64,000 nucleotides of DNA from positions 1 through 64,000 of the forward strand of contig OMWW01000002.1 of assembly GCA_900314865.1 (NCBI GenBank), read 5' to 3'. Below the pieces are notes generated by a model, which saw nothing but the letters and a program-made list of their open reading frames with translations, was not told the origin of the DNA and searched no databases. How positions within the stretch are numbered: the first letter of the stretch is position 1; each line of letters starts with the position of its first letter. The position numbers and the translations under genes were made by a program. This DNA comes from an uncultured Erysipelotrichaceae bacterium (lineage in GTDB: Bacteria; Bacillota_I; Bacilli_A; RFN20; CAG-826). Below, in pieces: positions 23,790 through 32,900 of this stretch.

Positions 23790-24668
23790 TTAACCTTTAA
23801 CCGCACCACCGGCAATACCTTCGACATAGTATCTTTGTAGCCAGAAGAATAAGGCGGTAATTGGTATGGATACAAGCACAGCGCCCGCACAGAATGTGCC
23901 ATAGTCTGTTGCGCCCGTACCTCTAATTTCATTTGATGCCAGCATCTGTAGACCAACAGCGACTGTATATTGTTTAGCTTGTAAACCACCCGCGATACGG
24001 ATGAAGTTACCAAACATGAAGTCACCCCATGGGCCTGTAAATGAAACTAAGATTGTGTAAATGATAATTGGTTTTGAAAGTGGAAGAATGATTTGCCAGA
24101 AGACAGTGTTCTTACTACCACCATCGATTAAGACCGCTTCGTCTAATGATTTTGGAATTGTGTCGAAGAAGCCTTTTGCAATGTAATAACTCATCGCACT
24201 ACTCGCTGTATAAACCAAGATAAGCGAGAAGACTGATGTATTTAATCCTAATAATTTAAGAACAAAGTAAATAACTAACATTCCTAAGAATCCTGGGAAC
24301 ATGCCTAAGATAAGGATTAATTTCATGAGAGCTTGTCTACCGGTGAATCTAAGTCTACTTAATGCATAAGCAGTCATTAAGACTAAGACTGTTTGAATCG
24401 CCGCGGTAAAGAAAGCGATGATGAAATTATTGAGCCACCAGTTAAAGAATGGCGAAGTGGTACTCGCTAAGTTCTTATAGTTGTCAAATGTCCAGTTTCC
24501 AGAGGAAGGGATAAATTGAGATGAACTTGGAGTTTTAATAAATGATTGGAAGACAAGATAAACAAATGGGAATAGCCAGACAATAGAAATAATTGTCAAG
24601 ATCGCATAAATCAACGCTCTTTGGCTCTTTTCCGCAAAACGCTTACTCGCAAAATGTTTTTCAGCCAT
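23790..24668 (-). CDS. malG: Maltodextrin ABC transporter permease MalG
   Basis: One of two membrane subunits forming the maltodextrin channel. At 292 residues with six predicted helices it fits MalG. The EAA loop that docks to the ATPase is seen as DEAVLIDGGSKNTVFWQIILP (about 175-195). The C-terminal VEGIAGGAVKG is typical of MalG-like permeases. The ATG overlaps the malF stop by one base (TAATG), so the two are translationally coupled. Confidence 0.94.
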   Translation of the reverse strand: MAEKHFASKRFAEKSQRALIYAILTIISIVWLFPFVYLVFQSFIKTPSSSQFIPSSGNWTFDNYKNLASTTSPFFNWWLNNFIIAFFTAAIQTVLVLMTAYALSRLRFTGRQALMKLILILGMFPGFLGMLVIYFVLKLLGLNTSVFSLILVYTASSAMSYYIAKGFFDTIPKSLDEAVLIDGGSKNTVFWQIILPLSKPIIIYTILVSFTGPWGDFMFGNFIRIAGGLQAKQYTVAVGLQMLASNEIRGTGATDYGTFCAGAVLVSIPITALFFWLQRYYVEGIAGGAVKG

Positions 24669-26206
24669 TATTGGAAGTCCTCCTCATTCTTAACAGAATT
24701 GCTACGTCCATAGAAGATTAATGATAATGTAGCGATAACTACGAAGACTAATAATCCAAGGACACAGGCAAGGGCGTAGTTCTTATCGTCACCTTGCATA
24801 CTCATCTTGTAAATCCAGGTGATAAGAAGGTCGGTTTGTCCAACCGTTTCTCCACCGAAGGATTTAGGAATGTTGATACCTTGTTTTGAGAATAAAGGTA
24901 AACCTTGAGACAAGAGATAAATAATATTGAAGTTGTTAATATTACCAACGAATTGTGATAACAAATATGGGAAGGTAATAAATAGCATGTAAGGAAGGGT
25001 AATAGATGTGTACATCTTGAAGGATGAAGCGCCGTCAATACGAGCGGATTCATATAAGTCTTCAGGAATGTTCATTAAGATACCAGAACAAATAAGCATC
25101 GTATAAGGAACACCAACCCACATATTAACTAAGATGATGAGAATTCTTGCGAATGTCACATTATCAAAAGCGGTATAGCCTTCTTTGACCCAACCCATCT
25201 TGATGAACAAACCATTCAAGAAGCCAGTATCAGAAAGCATACGGTTAATAAGTAGTAAAGAAACGAATTGAGGGACTGCGATGGTAAGGATGAGCACCGT
25301 TCTCCATAATTTCTTTAATTTAATTCCTTTTTTATTAATTAATAAGGCAACAATCATACCTAAGAAGTAGTTGGTGAATGTAGCGATTAACGCCCACAAA
25401 AGTGTCCACGCTAAAATCTTAAGGAAGACAGTCACCACTTGTCCGTTTGAACCACCAGAACCGGAGAATAAGATAGCAAAGTTATCAAATCCAACCCAGT
25501 CGAATAAGACGTCGTGAGTTTTACTGTAGTTTGTGAAACCAGTGATAATCATGAAGATAACTGGGATAACAGTAAAAGCCACTAAGCCCACTAATGGGAC
25601 GGCAAGTAATAAAGTGTGATATTTTTTGTTGAGTAAATCATTGAAGAATTGCATATTCTTGGAGATTTTACCAACGGAGCGGTTATCTTGAAGAGATTTT
25701 GCGTCTCTAATAGAGAGATACCAAAGAACCACAAAGATAACAAGTAATAAAATTGTGACGATTGAATAGAGAAGAATTTGGAACGAATCATCTCCAGCAC
25801 CAATCTGAATGGCTCTACCTGAAGAAGGGTTGATAATCGCGGTACTACTGCCATTGAATGTTCCAAGCGTGCCTAGTTTTGCAAAGCTTGGGATACCCAT
25901 CACAATGAAGTACCAGATAAACACTGCTTCATATAAGAGATAGAGGATTCCTCTAAATATTTCCTTATGGAAGAATTGAGAGAAACCAAAGATCAAGAAG
26001 TTTCCTCTAGTAAGCCATGTGCCTTTTACAAACGCATCTCTTAGAGTGCGGAATGGAGCACAGATTCTATGCCATAACTTTAGGAAGGCAAAAGGTATTC
26101 CTTTAAAGAATTTCAAAAATCCCTTGCCGATCCCTTTGAAAGATTCGCCAATATTCACCAATATTCTTTGTCCTTTAGATAGAGATAAATATTGAATTTT
26201 TGTCAT
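24668..26206 (-). CDS. malF: Maltodextrin ABC transporter permease MalF
   Basis: The partner permease, 512 residues. A long N-terminal part (about 1-190) carries an amphipathic start and two to three extra helices. The conserved permease core follows, with an EAA loop EDLYESARIDGASSFKMYTS (about 385-405). The large N-terminal region resembles that of Gram-positive MalF/GanP proteins. It starts 12 bases after malE, and its stop overlaps the malG start. Confidence 0.93.
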   Translation of the reverse strand: MTKIQYLSLSKGQRILVNIGESFKGIGKGFLKFFKGIPFAFLKLWHRICAPFRTLRDAFVKGTWLTRGNFLIFGFSQFFHKEIFRGILYLLYEAVFIWYFIVMGIPSFAKLGTLGTFNGSSTAIINPSSGRAIQIGAGDDSFQILLYSIVTILLLVIFVVLWYLSIRDAKSLQDNRSVGKISKNMQFFNDLLNKKYHTLLLAVPLVGLVAFTVIPVIFMIITGFTNYSKTHDVLFDWVGFDNFAILFSGSGGSNGQVVTVFLKILAWTLLWALIATFTNYFLGMIVALLINKKGIKLKKLWRTVLILTIAVPQFVSLLLINRMLSDTGFLNGLFIKMGWVKEGYTAFDNVTFARILIILVNMWVGVPYTMLICSGILMNIPEDLYESARIDGASSFKMYTSITLPYMLFITFPYLLSQFVGNINNFNIIYLLSQGLPLFSKQGINIPKSFGGETVGQTDLLITWIYKMSMQGDDKNYALACVLGLLVFVVIATLSLIFYGRSNSVKNEEDFQ

Positions 26207-26218
26207 AAGTTATACCTA

Positions 26219-28036
26219 CTAGCTTCTGACTGCTGTATCAAGAATTGATAAGAATCCTTTTAATTGATCATCGGTTGGCATTGCACCACCAACAGCGATA
26301 TCTTTAATGCTTTGAGCGCAGTTCATAATACCATTCCAAAGTTTGGTATCAACTGGTCCAAGAGGAGTAACTCCGCCATCAGCGATTTGTTGATTTAAAG
26401 CTTTAATATGTGGTTCATTTGCACATAAAGCATTAACTTCTTCGTTTAAAACGGTTGGTTTAACGGAAGCCATTTCATAACGAACTTTTTGAGCGTATTC
26501 ACTGGTTAAGAATCTACAAATGTTTGTTAAGATTGTAGCTTCTGCATCAGTCTTAGCTCTTTTAGCGTTAATGCCAAAGAATTTATAGCCAAGGTAAACA
26601 CCAAGTCTTGTTTGATCGTCTTCGCTAACAAATGGAAGAGGTGCGCAAGCATAGTTTGCACCCATTAAACGTTTGAATTCAGCAGCACGAGCACAAGTTG
26701 TGATTGTGGCTAAAACTTCAGTATTTGCACCAGGAACTTCGTCGGCTTTAGCTGGTCCATAAGTGAATACTTTAGCAACAGCTCTAGCACCTTGTAGTCC
26801 TTCATTAGAATTGAAGTTTCCTTTTGCGGTATAAGTACCACCGGCTTTAACGGTGATTTGATATAAATCTTTTTCTGTATAACTCATTAATAAGCCAGCA
26901 CCATAGAATCCATCAGTTGGATCATAGTCGACGTCATAATCGAGTTCATCAGCCTTAGCAAATAATTCAGGAACAGTGTCGATTTCACTTTCAGTGACTA
27001 AGGATTTGTCATAATACATAACATAACCGTTGTCTGCTGCAAATGGGAATCCAACTTGTTCACCAATACCTTTAAGTGTGGCATAAGAAAGGGCATCAGA
27101 ACCCATCTTTTCTTTAATCCACAAAGCATCATTTGGTGCTAAGGTCATTAATAAACGTTGAGAATATAAACGCAATGTTTGGTCGGATGCGTATGGGAAG
27201 ATGTGTGGTCCGTTTTCAGCATCATTACCTAAGTTATCCGCAGCTTTGTTTTCTGGGAAGTTAACAGGGGTAACAGTAATCGAACTACCAGTTAGACTAT
27301 TGAAGTCACCTACTAATCTAGTTAAGACATCTTCTTGTCCTGGAGTATAACCAATTGTGTAATTTCCAGAATAATGGAGATTCTTGTCGACACCGATATC
27401 TAAATCAGATGTTTCTCCTCCACCACCAGCCTTAGTGACTGTGACGTTACAGAATTTGGTTAAATCACTGGAACTTTTAACGGTGATAGTTGCAGAACCT
27501 TCAGCAACACCGATAACAGTTGTTTCATTGCCATTAGGGGATAATTGAATCTTGTCAGTACCACTACTAACAGTGAATGTCACGGTTTCGGTAGCAGGAA
27601 CTTGAGCCTTTAATGTCTTAGAAGCGCCTTCTTCAACGGTTAAACCGTTTGCAGGACTAAGAATTAAATAGTCGGTGGATCCTTCTCCGCCACCTGTACC
27701 ACTTACGTTAACTAAGCAATCAGCATAGCCTCCTGCAATAGAAGCGGTAATTGTTGCTGTTCCTTCACCGACAGCAAAAACATAACCGCTAGCGTTAACT
27801 GTGGCAACGTTGTCATTTGATGTGAACCAGCGTAATTCAGCGTTTGAATATGATTTTGGAGAAACAGAGACTCTAATTTGCTCTCTATCTCCGACAGCCA
27901 TATTCAAAGTGTATTTATTCAATTTGACGTTTGCAGCTTGGAATGAATCACTTCCACAAGCAGTGAGTCCAAACGCACCAAAAAGAAAGGCACTTACACC
28001 GGCCAGCATCGAGAAACTAAAAAGTTTTTTTCTCAT
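26219..28036 (-). CDS. malE: Maltodextrin-binding lipoprotein with two Ig-like domains
   Basis: Captures maltodextrin outside the membrane and hands it to MalFG. The lipobox LTAC places the lipidated Cys at residue 27. Two Ig-like Big_2 repeats (about 34-112 and 122-200; LRWFTSNDNVATV) and Gly-rich linkers precede a type I solute-binding fold (about 215-605) with FPFAADNGYVMYYDKSL, the hinge motif of maltose-binding proteins. Ordinary MalE is about 400 residues and lacks Ig repeats, so this one stands on a stalk. The promoter at 28097-28125 starts the operon malE-F-G-K-lipoprotein-lipoprotein. The exact sugar is inferred from the locus. Confidence 0.92.
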   Translation of the reverse strand: MRKKLFSFSMLAGVSAFLFGAFGLTACGSDSFQAANVKLNKYTLNMAVGDREQIRVSVSPKSYSNAELRWFTSNDNVATVNASGYVFAVGEGTATITASIAGGYADCLVNVSGTGGGEGSTDYLILSPANGLTVEEGASKTLKAQVPATETVTFTVSSGTDKIQLSPNGNETTVIGVAEGSATITVKSSSDLTKFCNVTVTKAGGGGETSDLDIGVDKNLHYSGNYTIGYTPGQEDVLTRLVGDFNSLTGSSITVTPVNFPENKAADNLGNDAENGPHIFPYASDQTLRLYSQRLLMTLAPNDALWIKEKMGSDALSYATLKGIGEQVGFPFAADNGYVMYYDKSLVTESEIDTVPELFAKADELDYDVDYDPTDGFYGAGLLMSYTEKDLYQITVKAGGTYTAKGNFNSNEGLQGARAVAKVFTYGPAKADEVPGANTEVLATITTCARAAEFKRLMGANYACAPLPFVSEDDQTRLGVYLGYKFFGINAKRAKTDAEATILTNICRFLTSEYAQKVRYEMASVKPTVLNEEVNALCANEPHIKALNQQIADGGVTPLGPVDTKLWNGIMNCAQSIKDIAVGGAMPTDDQLKGFLSILDTAVRS

Positions 28037-28061
28037 AAGCCTTACCTACTTTATTAGTATT

Positions 28062-28083
28062 TCGTTATACAAAACGATAACGA
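28062..28083. promoter_or_regulatory. Candidate repressor operator in malE leader
   Basis: TCGTTAT-N8-ATAACGA is a perfect 7-bp inverted repeat lying just downstream of the malE -10 box (28097-28102), over or right after the expected start of transcription. This is a typical repressor position, for example for a LacI-family MalR. Confidence 0.5.
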
Positions 28084-28096
28084 TGTTTATGAAAAA

Positions 28097-28125
28097 ATTA
28101 TAAGACGACCAATACGCGAACGCAA
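28097..28125 (-). promoter_or_regulatory. Promoter of the malEFGK operon
   Basis: A perfect -10 TATAAT (28097-28102) with a 17-base spacer to TTGCGT (28120-28125) on the minus strand. The -35 region is embedded in a CG-rich motif (ATACGCGAACGCAATACG) unlike the surrounding AT-rich DNA and partly shared with the amylase promoter. The malE ATG (28036) has its own AGGTAAGG ribosome site. Confidence 0.7.
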
Positions 28126-28151
28126 TACGTGGAATTAAAAAATTTTTGTTG

Positions 28152-28163
28152 TATAATGGGCCT
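28152..28163 (+). promoter_or_regulatory. -10 box six bases before ATG (leaderless start)
   Basis: TATAAT at 28152-28157 is followed by six bases and the ATG at 28164. There is no ribosome site. Transcription would start at or next to the A of ATG. No good -35 is present. Confidence 0.6.
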
Positions 28164-28637
28164 ATGAACTTTGAAGAAAGAAAAAATGTTTTATATAGAT
28201 TAGTCGCGAGTTTTTTGCTATTAATTTGTTTCGGTTTAACCTTCTTATCCACGTTCTTAACAATTAAATTAAAGCCTGAAGAAATGACGATGATTCTAAT
28301 CTCTTTAATTCTCACAGCAGGGATCATTATCTTACAAACTTTCTTCATTTTAAAAGGTTGGAAAAAAGAGTCGAATCTTTATAAGATTGCTTTTAACGAT
28401 AATAAGCATGTTAACAACATTCCTCTTATCGCAGTAATCGTTGGAACAGCGTTAGGCTTATTCTTATTAGCGTTATCAATTTCTGTTTATTATATTAGAG
28501 AAGAATTAACCATCAAATGTTCAATGCTTGTGGTGATGACAATCGGTGGATATCTACTCGCTAATTGCGTGATTTATCTCTTCTATTTGATACTATTTAA
28601 AAACAGGCCAGTTGACCTAAAAGATTTTATAAAGTAA
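28164..28637 (+). CDS. Four-helix membrane protein of unknown function (157 aa)
   Basis: Hydrophobic segments at about 12-34, 42-64, 88-110 and 122-146 give a small polytopic membrane protein with short charged ends. No family is recognised. The ATG at 28164 is preferred over upstream TTG codons because those lie within the -10 box. It is divergent from malE across 127 bases and ends at a bidirectional terminator. Nothing in the sequence links it to sugar uptake beyond position. Confidence 0.75.
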   Translation: MNFEERKNVLYRLVASFLLLICFGLTFLSTFLTIKLKPEEMTMILISLILTAGIIILQTFFILKGWKKESNLYKIAFNDNKHVNNIPLIAVIVGTALGLFLLALSISVYYIREELTIKCSMLVVMTIGGYLLANCVIYLFYLILFKNRPVDLKDFIK

Positions 28638-28640
28638 GAA

Positions 28641-28670
28641 AAAAAACAACTTTTTTAATAAGTTGTTTTT
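28641..28670. terminator. Bidirectional intrinsic terminator
   Basis: AACAACTT pairs with AAGTTGTT around a T/A loop, with T runs on both strands. It serves the plus-strand membrane gene and the convergent sugar transferase, whose stop codon overlaps its edge. Confidence 0.85.
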
Positions 28671-29326
28671 TATTCACCACTATGGTCGAATAGGACGAAC
28701 CAGAAGGCTTTGACTAAGATTTTGAAGTCAAACCAGAGGGATCTGTGTTCGATATATTTGATATCAAGTTCAACCCATTCATCGAATGTTAGGCTATTTC
28801 TATTTTTGGTTAGTTGCCATAAGCAGATAAGACCACCTTTGACATCTAATCTATGTTTTTGATATTCGGTGTATTTCGCTACTTCTTCAGGTAGAGGTGG
28901 ACGAGGTCCAACAATTGACATTCTTCCTAATAAGACATCAATAAATTGTAACGTTTCATCAAGAGATGTTTTTCTTAAGAATCTACCAAATGGAGTAACA
29001 CGTGGATCGTTCTTCATCTTGAAGGCTGGTCCATCAGCCTCATTAAGTCCTTGCTTGATAAGCTTTTTCTTTTGTCTATCAGCGTTTTTGATCATCGTTC
29101 TGATCTTATGGAACTTAAATGGCTTACAATTCTTTCCAATACGCATTGAGACATACCACGGACGATGGAAGTCTTCTAACCATTTGATTAATAAAATCAA
29201 AATGATAAGCCAAGAGAAGATGACTAAGAATAGGAAAGAGAAGACAATGTCAAAAGCGCGTTTAAAAAAGCGGTAACATAACCCGTCTCTTACTTTAATT
29301 TCACGATTCTTATCAATTTCTTGCAT
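28670..29326 (-). CDS. Polyprenyl-phosphate sugar phosphotransferase (WcaJ/RfbP type)
   Basis: Initiates assembly of a surface glycan by moving a sugar-phosphate from a nucleotide sugar to undecaprenyl phosphate at the membrane. A single hydrophobic hairpin (about 20-45) precedes the catalytic domain with the family motifs FKFHKIRTM (about 70-80), NDPRVTPFGRFLRKTSLDE (about 105-125; catalytic Asp-Glu) and MSIVGPRPP (about 137-145). The 218-residue size fits the short phosphoglycosyl-transferase class. A TTG at 29341 extends the frame by five codons but lies right at the -10 box TATAAT (29342-29347), so the ATG at 29326 is used; the leader would then be only about 9 bases. It may supply the glycan cluster at 59741-64000. 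Confidence 0.9.
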   Translation of the reverse strand: MQEIDKNREIKVRDGLCYRFFKRAFDIVFSFLFLVIFSWLIILILLIKWLEDFHRPWYVSMRIGKNCKPFKFHKIRTMIKNADRQKKKLIKQGLNEADGPAFKMKNDPRVTPFGRFLRKTSLDETLQFIDVLLGRMSIVGPRPPLPEEVAKYTEYQKHRLDVKGGLICLWQLTKNRNSLTFDEWVELDIKYIEHRSLWFDFKILVKAFWFVLFDHSGE

Positions 29327-29382
29327 AGTTCCGTAATTCAAATTATATCATATTTTGATAAATAAATACTCAAAATAAATAT

Positions 29383-29814
29383 TTACAATATTTGTGCCGT
29401 GTATATCACAGAAAACGAGAGGTTATTAATCTCAAGTGGAAGGTGAAGGTCATAGTCATAGACATAAAGTGTTTTTTCCACTCTTTCTTCTTCTGGGAGA
29501 AGCTCTCCGTCACTATATAAAACAGAAAGGAAAACTTTTCTTCTTTGTTGATAATATGTTCCTCCAGCGTTCGAAATGCTAGAAAAGAATGTAAATGTAT
29601 TATCAATTCCAAATACAAAGTAGGAATCATAATAAGATAACGCTGCACTTCTAGCTTCTTGGGAATTGTCTGTTAAACCAGAATAGTCAAATCTAACACC
29701 CGCTACTTCAATGAAGTTTGGATTGACCATATCATCATAAAAGTTAGCAAGATCTCCACAACCCGCCAAAGAAAAGATTGGAACTAATAAACAAAGTTTC
29801 TTATATAGTTTCAT
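29383..29814 (-). CDS. Small lipoprotein of unknown function (143 aa)
   Basis: The lipobox SLAGC places the lipidated Cys at residue 19. The mature 125 residues are rich in Tyr, Phe, Asp and Ser and look beta-type; no family is recognised. A -10-like TATAAA at 29822-29827 lies seven bases before the ATG, and AAGG sits directly before it, so the leader is either absent or minimal. It is downstream of the nuclease gene behind a terminator and is probably monocistronic. Confidence 0.7.
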   Translation of the reverse strand: MKLYKKLCLLVPIFSLAGCGDLANFYDDMVNPNFIEVAGVRFDYSGLTDNSQEARSAALSYYDSYFVFGIDNTFTFFSSISNAGGTYYQQRRKVFLSVLYSDGELLPEEERVEKTLYVYDYDLHLPLEINNLSFSVIYTAQIL

Positions 29815-29851
29815 AACCTTATTTATATATTACATATTTAAGTGAATTATT

Positions 29852-29882
29852 AAAATAAAAACCTGAACCAAATGATTCAGGT
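29852..29882 (-). terminator. Intrinsic terminator of the nuclease gene
   Basis: ACCTGAA pairs with TTCAGGT (29861-29867 with 29876-29882) and is followed on the minus strand by TTTTTATTTT. It is about 65 bases past the stop at 29949. Confidence 0.85.
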
Positions 29883-29948
29883 ATAGACACTATAATGAGA
29901 TGCCCCAATTCTTATAGAGGAAAAGTGGCATTTTTCATATTAGAGTTG

Positions 29949-32900
29949 TTATTTGTCTTCTTTACGTTTTCTAAGGACAAAATATGCTCCAATAGACGCA
30001 GTACACGCAATAGCAATAGAAACAATCACAATCGAGATGTTAAGACTCTTAGAAATAACAACGTTGATAGGATTAACTCTATAGCCAGCATTTGCAATTC
30101 TAACATCAGACATAAATGCGGTTTGTCCATGCACCGAAACACAACGATCATAAGTCGCTAATGCTCTTTCAAGACAATAACTGAAATCACTATCAGTACC
30201 ACTTGTCCATCTAGGAGTTGCATTAGCAATTAAACTCTTGGCGTATGCTTCTTCAGTTGCACCTAAAGCAGCAGCTTCGCTTAAGAATGTGCTCCATGCA
30301 CTAGCTGCAATAGACCAAGCAGAAGACATATTGGTCGTACATCCGCTTGTTGTGTCCATAGCAGCGTTAAATGCTTTGGCAAATTTAACAACCGCTCTCT
30401 GAGCGTCTTCATGACCTGCTACGTTAGCAATGTTAGTAACCACAGATTCAGTTGAATAAGTTACAACAACAGATTTACAGTAAATAGCTTTTGTTGCGGC
30501 AGCAGCTTTATAAATTCTAACAACAATTTGTCCAGCTGAAGCAGTACCAGTAAATGTTTTATTACTTGCGGTTGAATTAAAGGATTGTACGTCGCCAAAG
30601 GCGTTTCCTCCAACGGTGACAGAAACACTACCAGTAACTCCAGAAGCACCGGAAGCATTGACAACTACTTGTGTAATGGTTCCGCTAGTAAATGAATCAG
30701 AAACTAATTGAATATATTCTACAGCCAATCCACTTGTACCATAGTGGATACCCTTTGTACTATCGTAAGTTGATTCAGCCGCATCAGATGTGACTGTCCA
30801 AGCTTTGCTATCATCAGCGGTTCCACTACCTCCACAAGCAGCACTAAATGTCAAAGCTGATGTTTCGTTTGAGCCAGGAGTTTCCATATTGATAGCAGTT
30901 AAGGTTTGAGTAACTTTAACAGCAGTAGATGCACTTGTTGTTAAATCGCTGTATGTGGCTGTTAAGGTTTTACCATCATCACTAGCATCCCAAGTATGAG
31001 GAATACTAATTGTGGCTCCGCCTAATTTGACAGTTAATTGATTGTAAGTAAGAACAGTTTGATGACCAGCGCCATCATTATATGTAACAGCCCAACTATT
31101 GACATTCTCGCCGCTCAAAATGGCGCCAGAATAAACGTTGATTGCTGGCGCTGTCCAACTAATTGATGGATTAGCATTGACAGTAATACTATATTGAGCG
31201 GTTTGAGTAACTTCGTTTTCGGTGTATGAAACTGTGACTGTTTTATTTCCAGTAGTAGACATATTCGGACTTGAAACACTTGTAGGTGTCACTACACTGC
31301 TGGATGAATCATTGTAGTGAGCAGTAACAACTAAACCTGTGTAATTAAATGTATCACCAACACTGAAAACAGTTTGAACATTGCTTGTGTCAATAGTAAT
31401 TGATGAGAGCGATGAAGGTGGTGTATAAGAATAATTTACCACTATCGAAGTGGATCCAGTTGTGCCAGTAAGAACTGCATAGAATTGAGAGGTTCCATCA
31501 GTTGGTGTAATTGTGACAATTGTGGAATTAGAAACAGCAGCCGTTGCATTTGTCCAAGTACTACCACTTAACGCAGTAGCATAGGAAGATTGAGAAGCAG
31601 TATAAACAACACTAGTAATTTCATAATTAGACGCTGGTGTGAAACTCATGGTGTTTCCAGTATAGAATCTAGATGAAGTTCTGTTATTAGAATCTCCACC
31701 AAGATAGTTATTTGCAGCCGTTTTACCAGTCGCTTGCTCTGAAGTTAAAGTTGCACAATCACTAGACCAACTTACTAGCGAAGCAGAAGTAGGAGTGTTA
31801 TAAGAAGCAATACTCAAATCCCAAGTAAAACTTCCTGTTTGTGAACCTCCGTTTTCAATAACCGAAATCGTGTATGAAGCAGTTTTTGTTGTGCCACCAT
31901 AAGTGTAAGAAACTGTAATTGTTTTTTCTCCAGCAGTAGACATATCAGGTGTAGACACAGTCGCAGAAGAAGACACAACATCGCTAGAAGAATCACTAAA
32001 GTGAGCGGTGACAACTAAATTGTCATGCTCAAATGAATCATCGACATAGAATGTTTTAGTAACATTGGTTGTATTTAAAGAAATAGAAGACAATGTTTTG
32101 GCAGCACTAACAGTGATTGCTTGAGAACATGTTTTTCCACCATAAGAGATAGTGACTGAAACGTCGCTAGTTTGCAAGTTGTCTGCCGGATCAAACTCAA
32201 AGGCATCTTCATTGCCTTCGTATGAGATATCAGTGGTTGTAGAATCACTATATGTTGCAGTAATAACTAATCCATTAGCGTCAAAACCATCACCAGCAGT
32301 ATATGTTAATTTTGTTGGTGCAGTTTTAACAGCAATTGAGGATAATGTTGCTTCTTCCGATTCAGTGGAATAAGTAGCGGTCCAAGAAACTGATTTGACG
32401 CCCCAGTTTCCACCGCCTTTAGTAACATAAGTAATTTTAATTCCGGTACATCCTTCTAAACCTGAATCAATAGTGAATACAGTATCACCATATGTGGTTC
32501 CAACAACGCTTACGCCAGTTTGAACATCGCTAGCTAAAACATTGCCGGAAGAATCTAGGGCTTCAACTTTATAAGAGTTTGCAGTTGTAGGAGTTCCGTT
32601 AATTTTACTATTTATCGTGACAGTTAAAGATGTCATTCCACTGGAAACATTGCCTGAAAATATATCAGTTTTATAAACATTATCATTAGCGTTATCAAAT
32701 TTAACAGAACCATCAGCATATGCTGTACCAGTTCCACTTGCTGTCCAACCTTCAAGAGCACCACTAACAGCGGTCGCGCTTCCCTCGTCGTTTCCTTCTT
32801 CACTACCACCACCTGATGCAGCAGTAACTGTAATTGAGCATGTTGCGGTGAATCCGCCATCGCTAGTGGTAGCAGTAATTGTGGCACTACCTTCGCTAAC

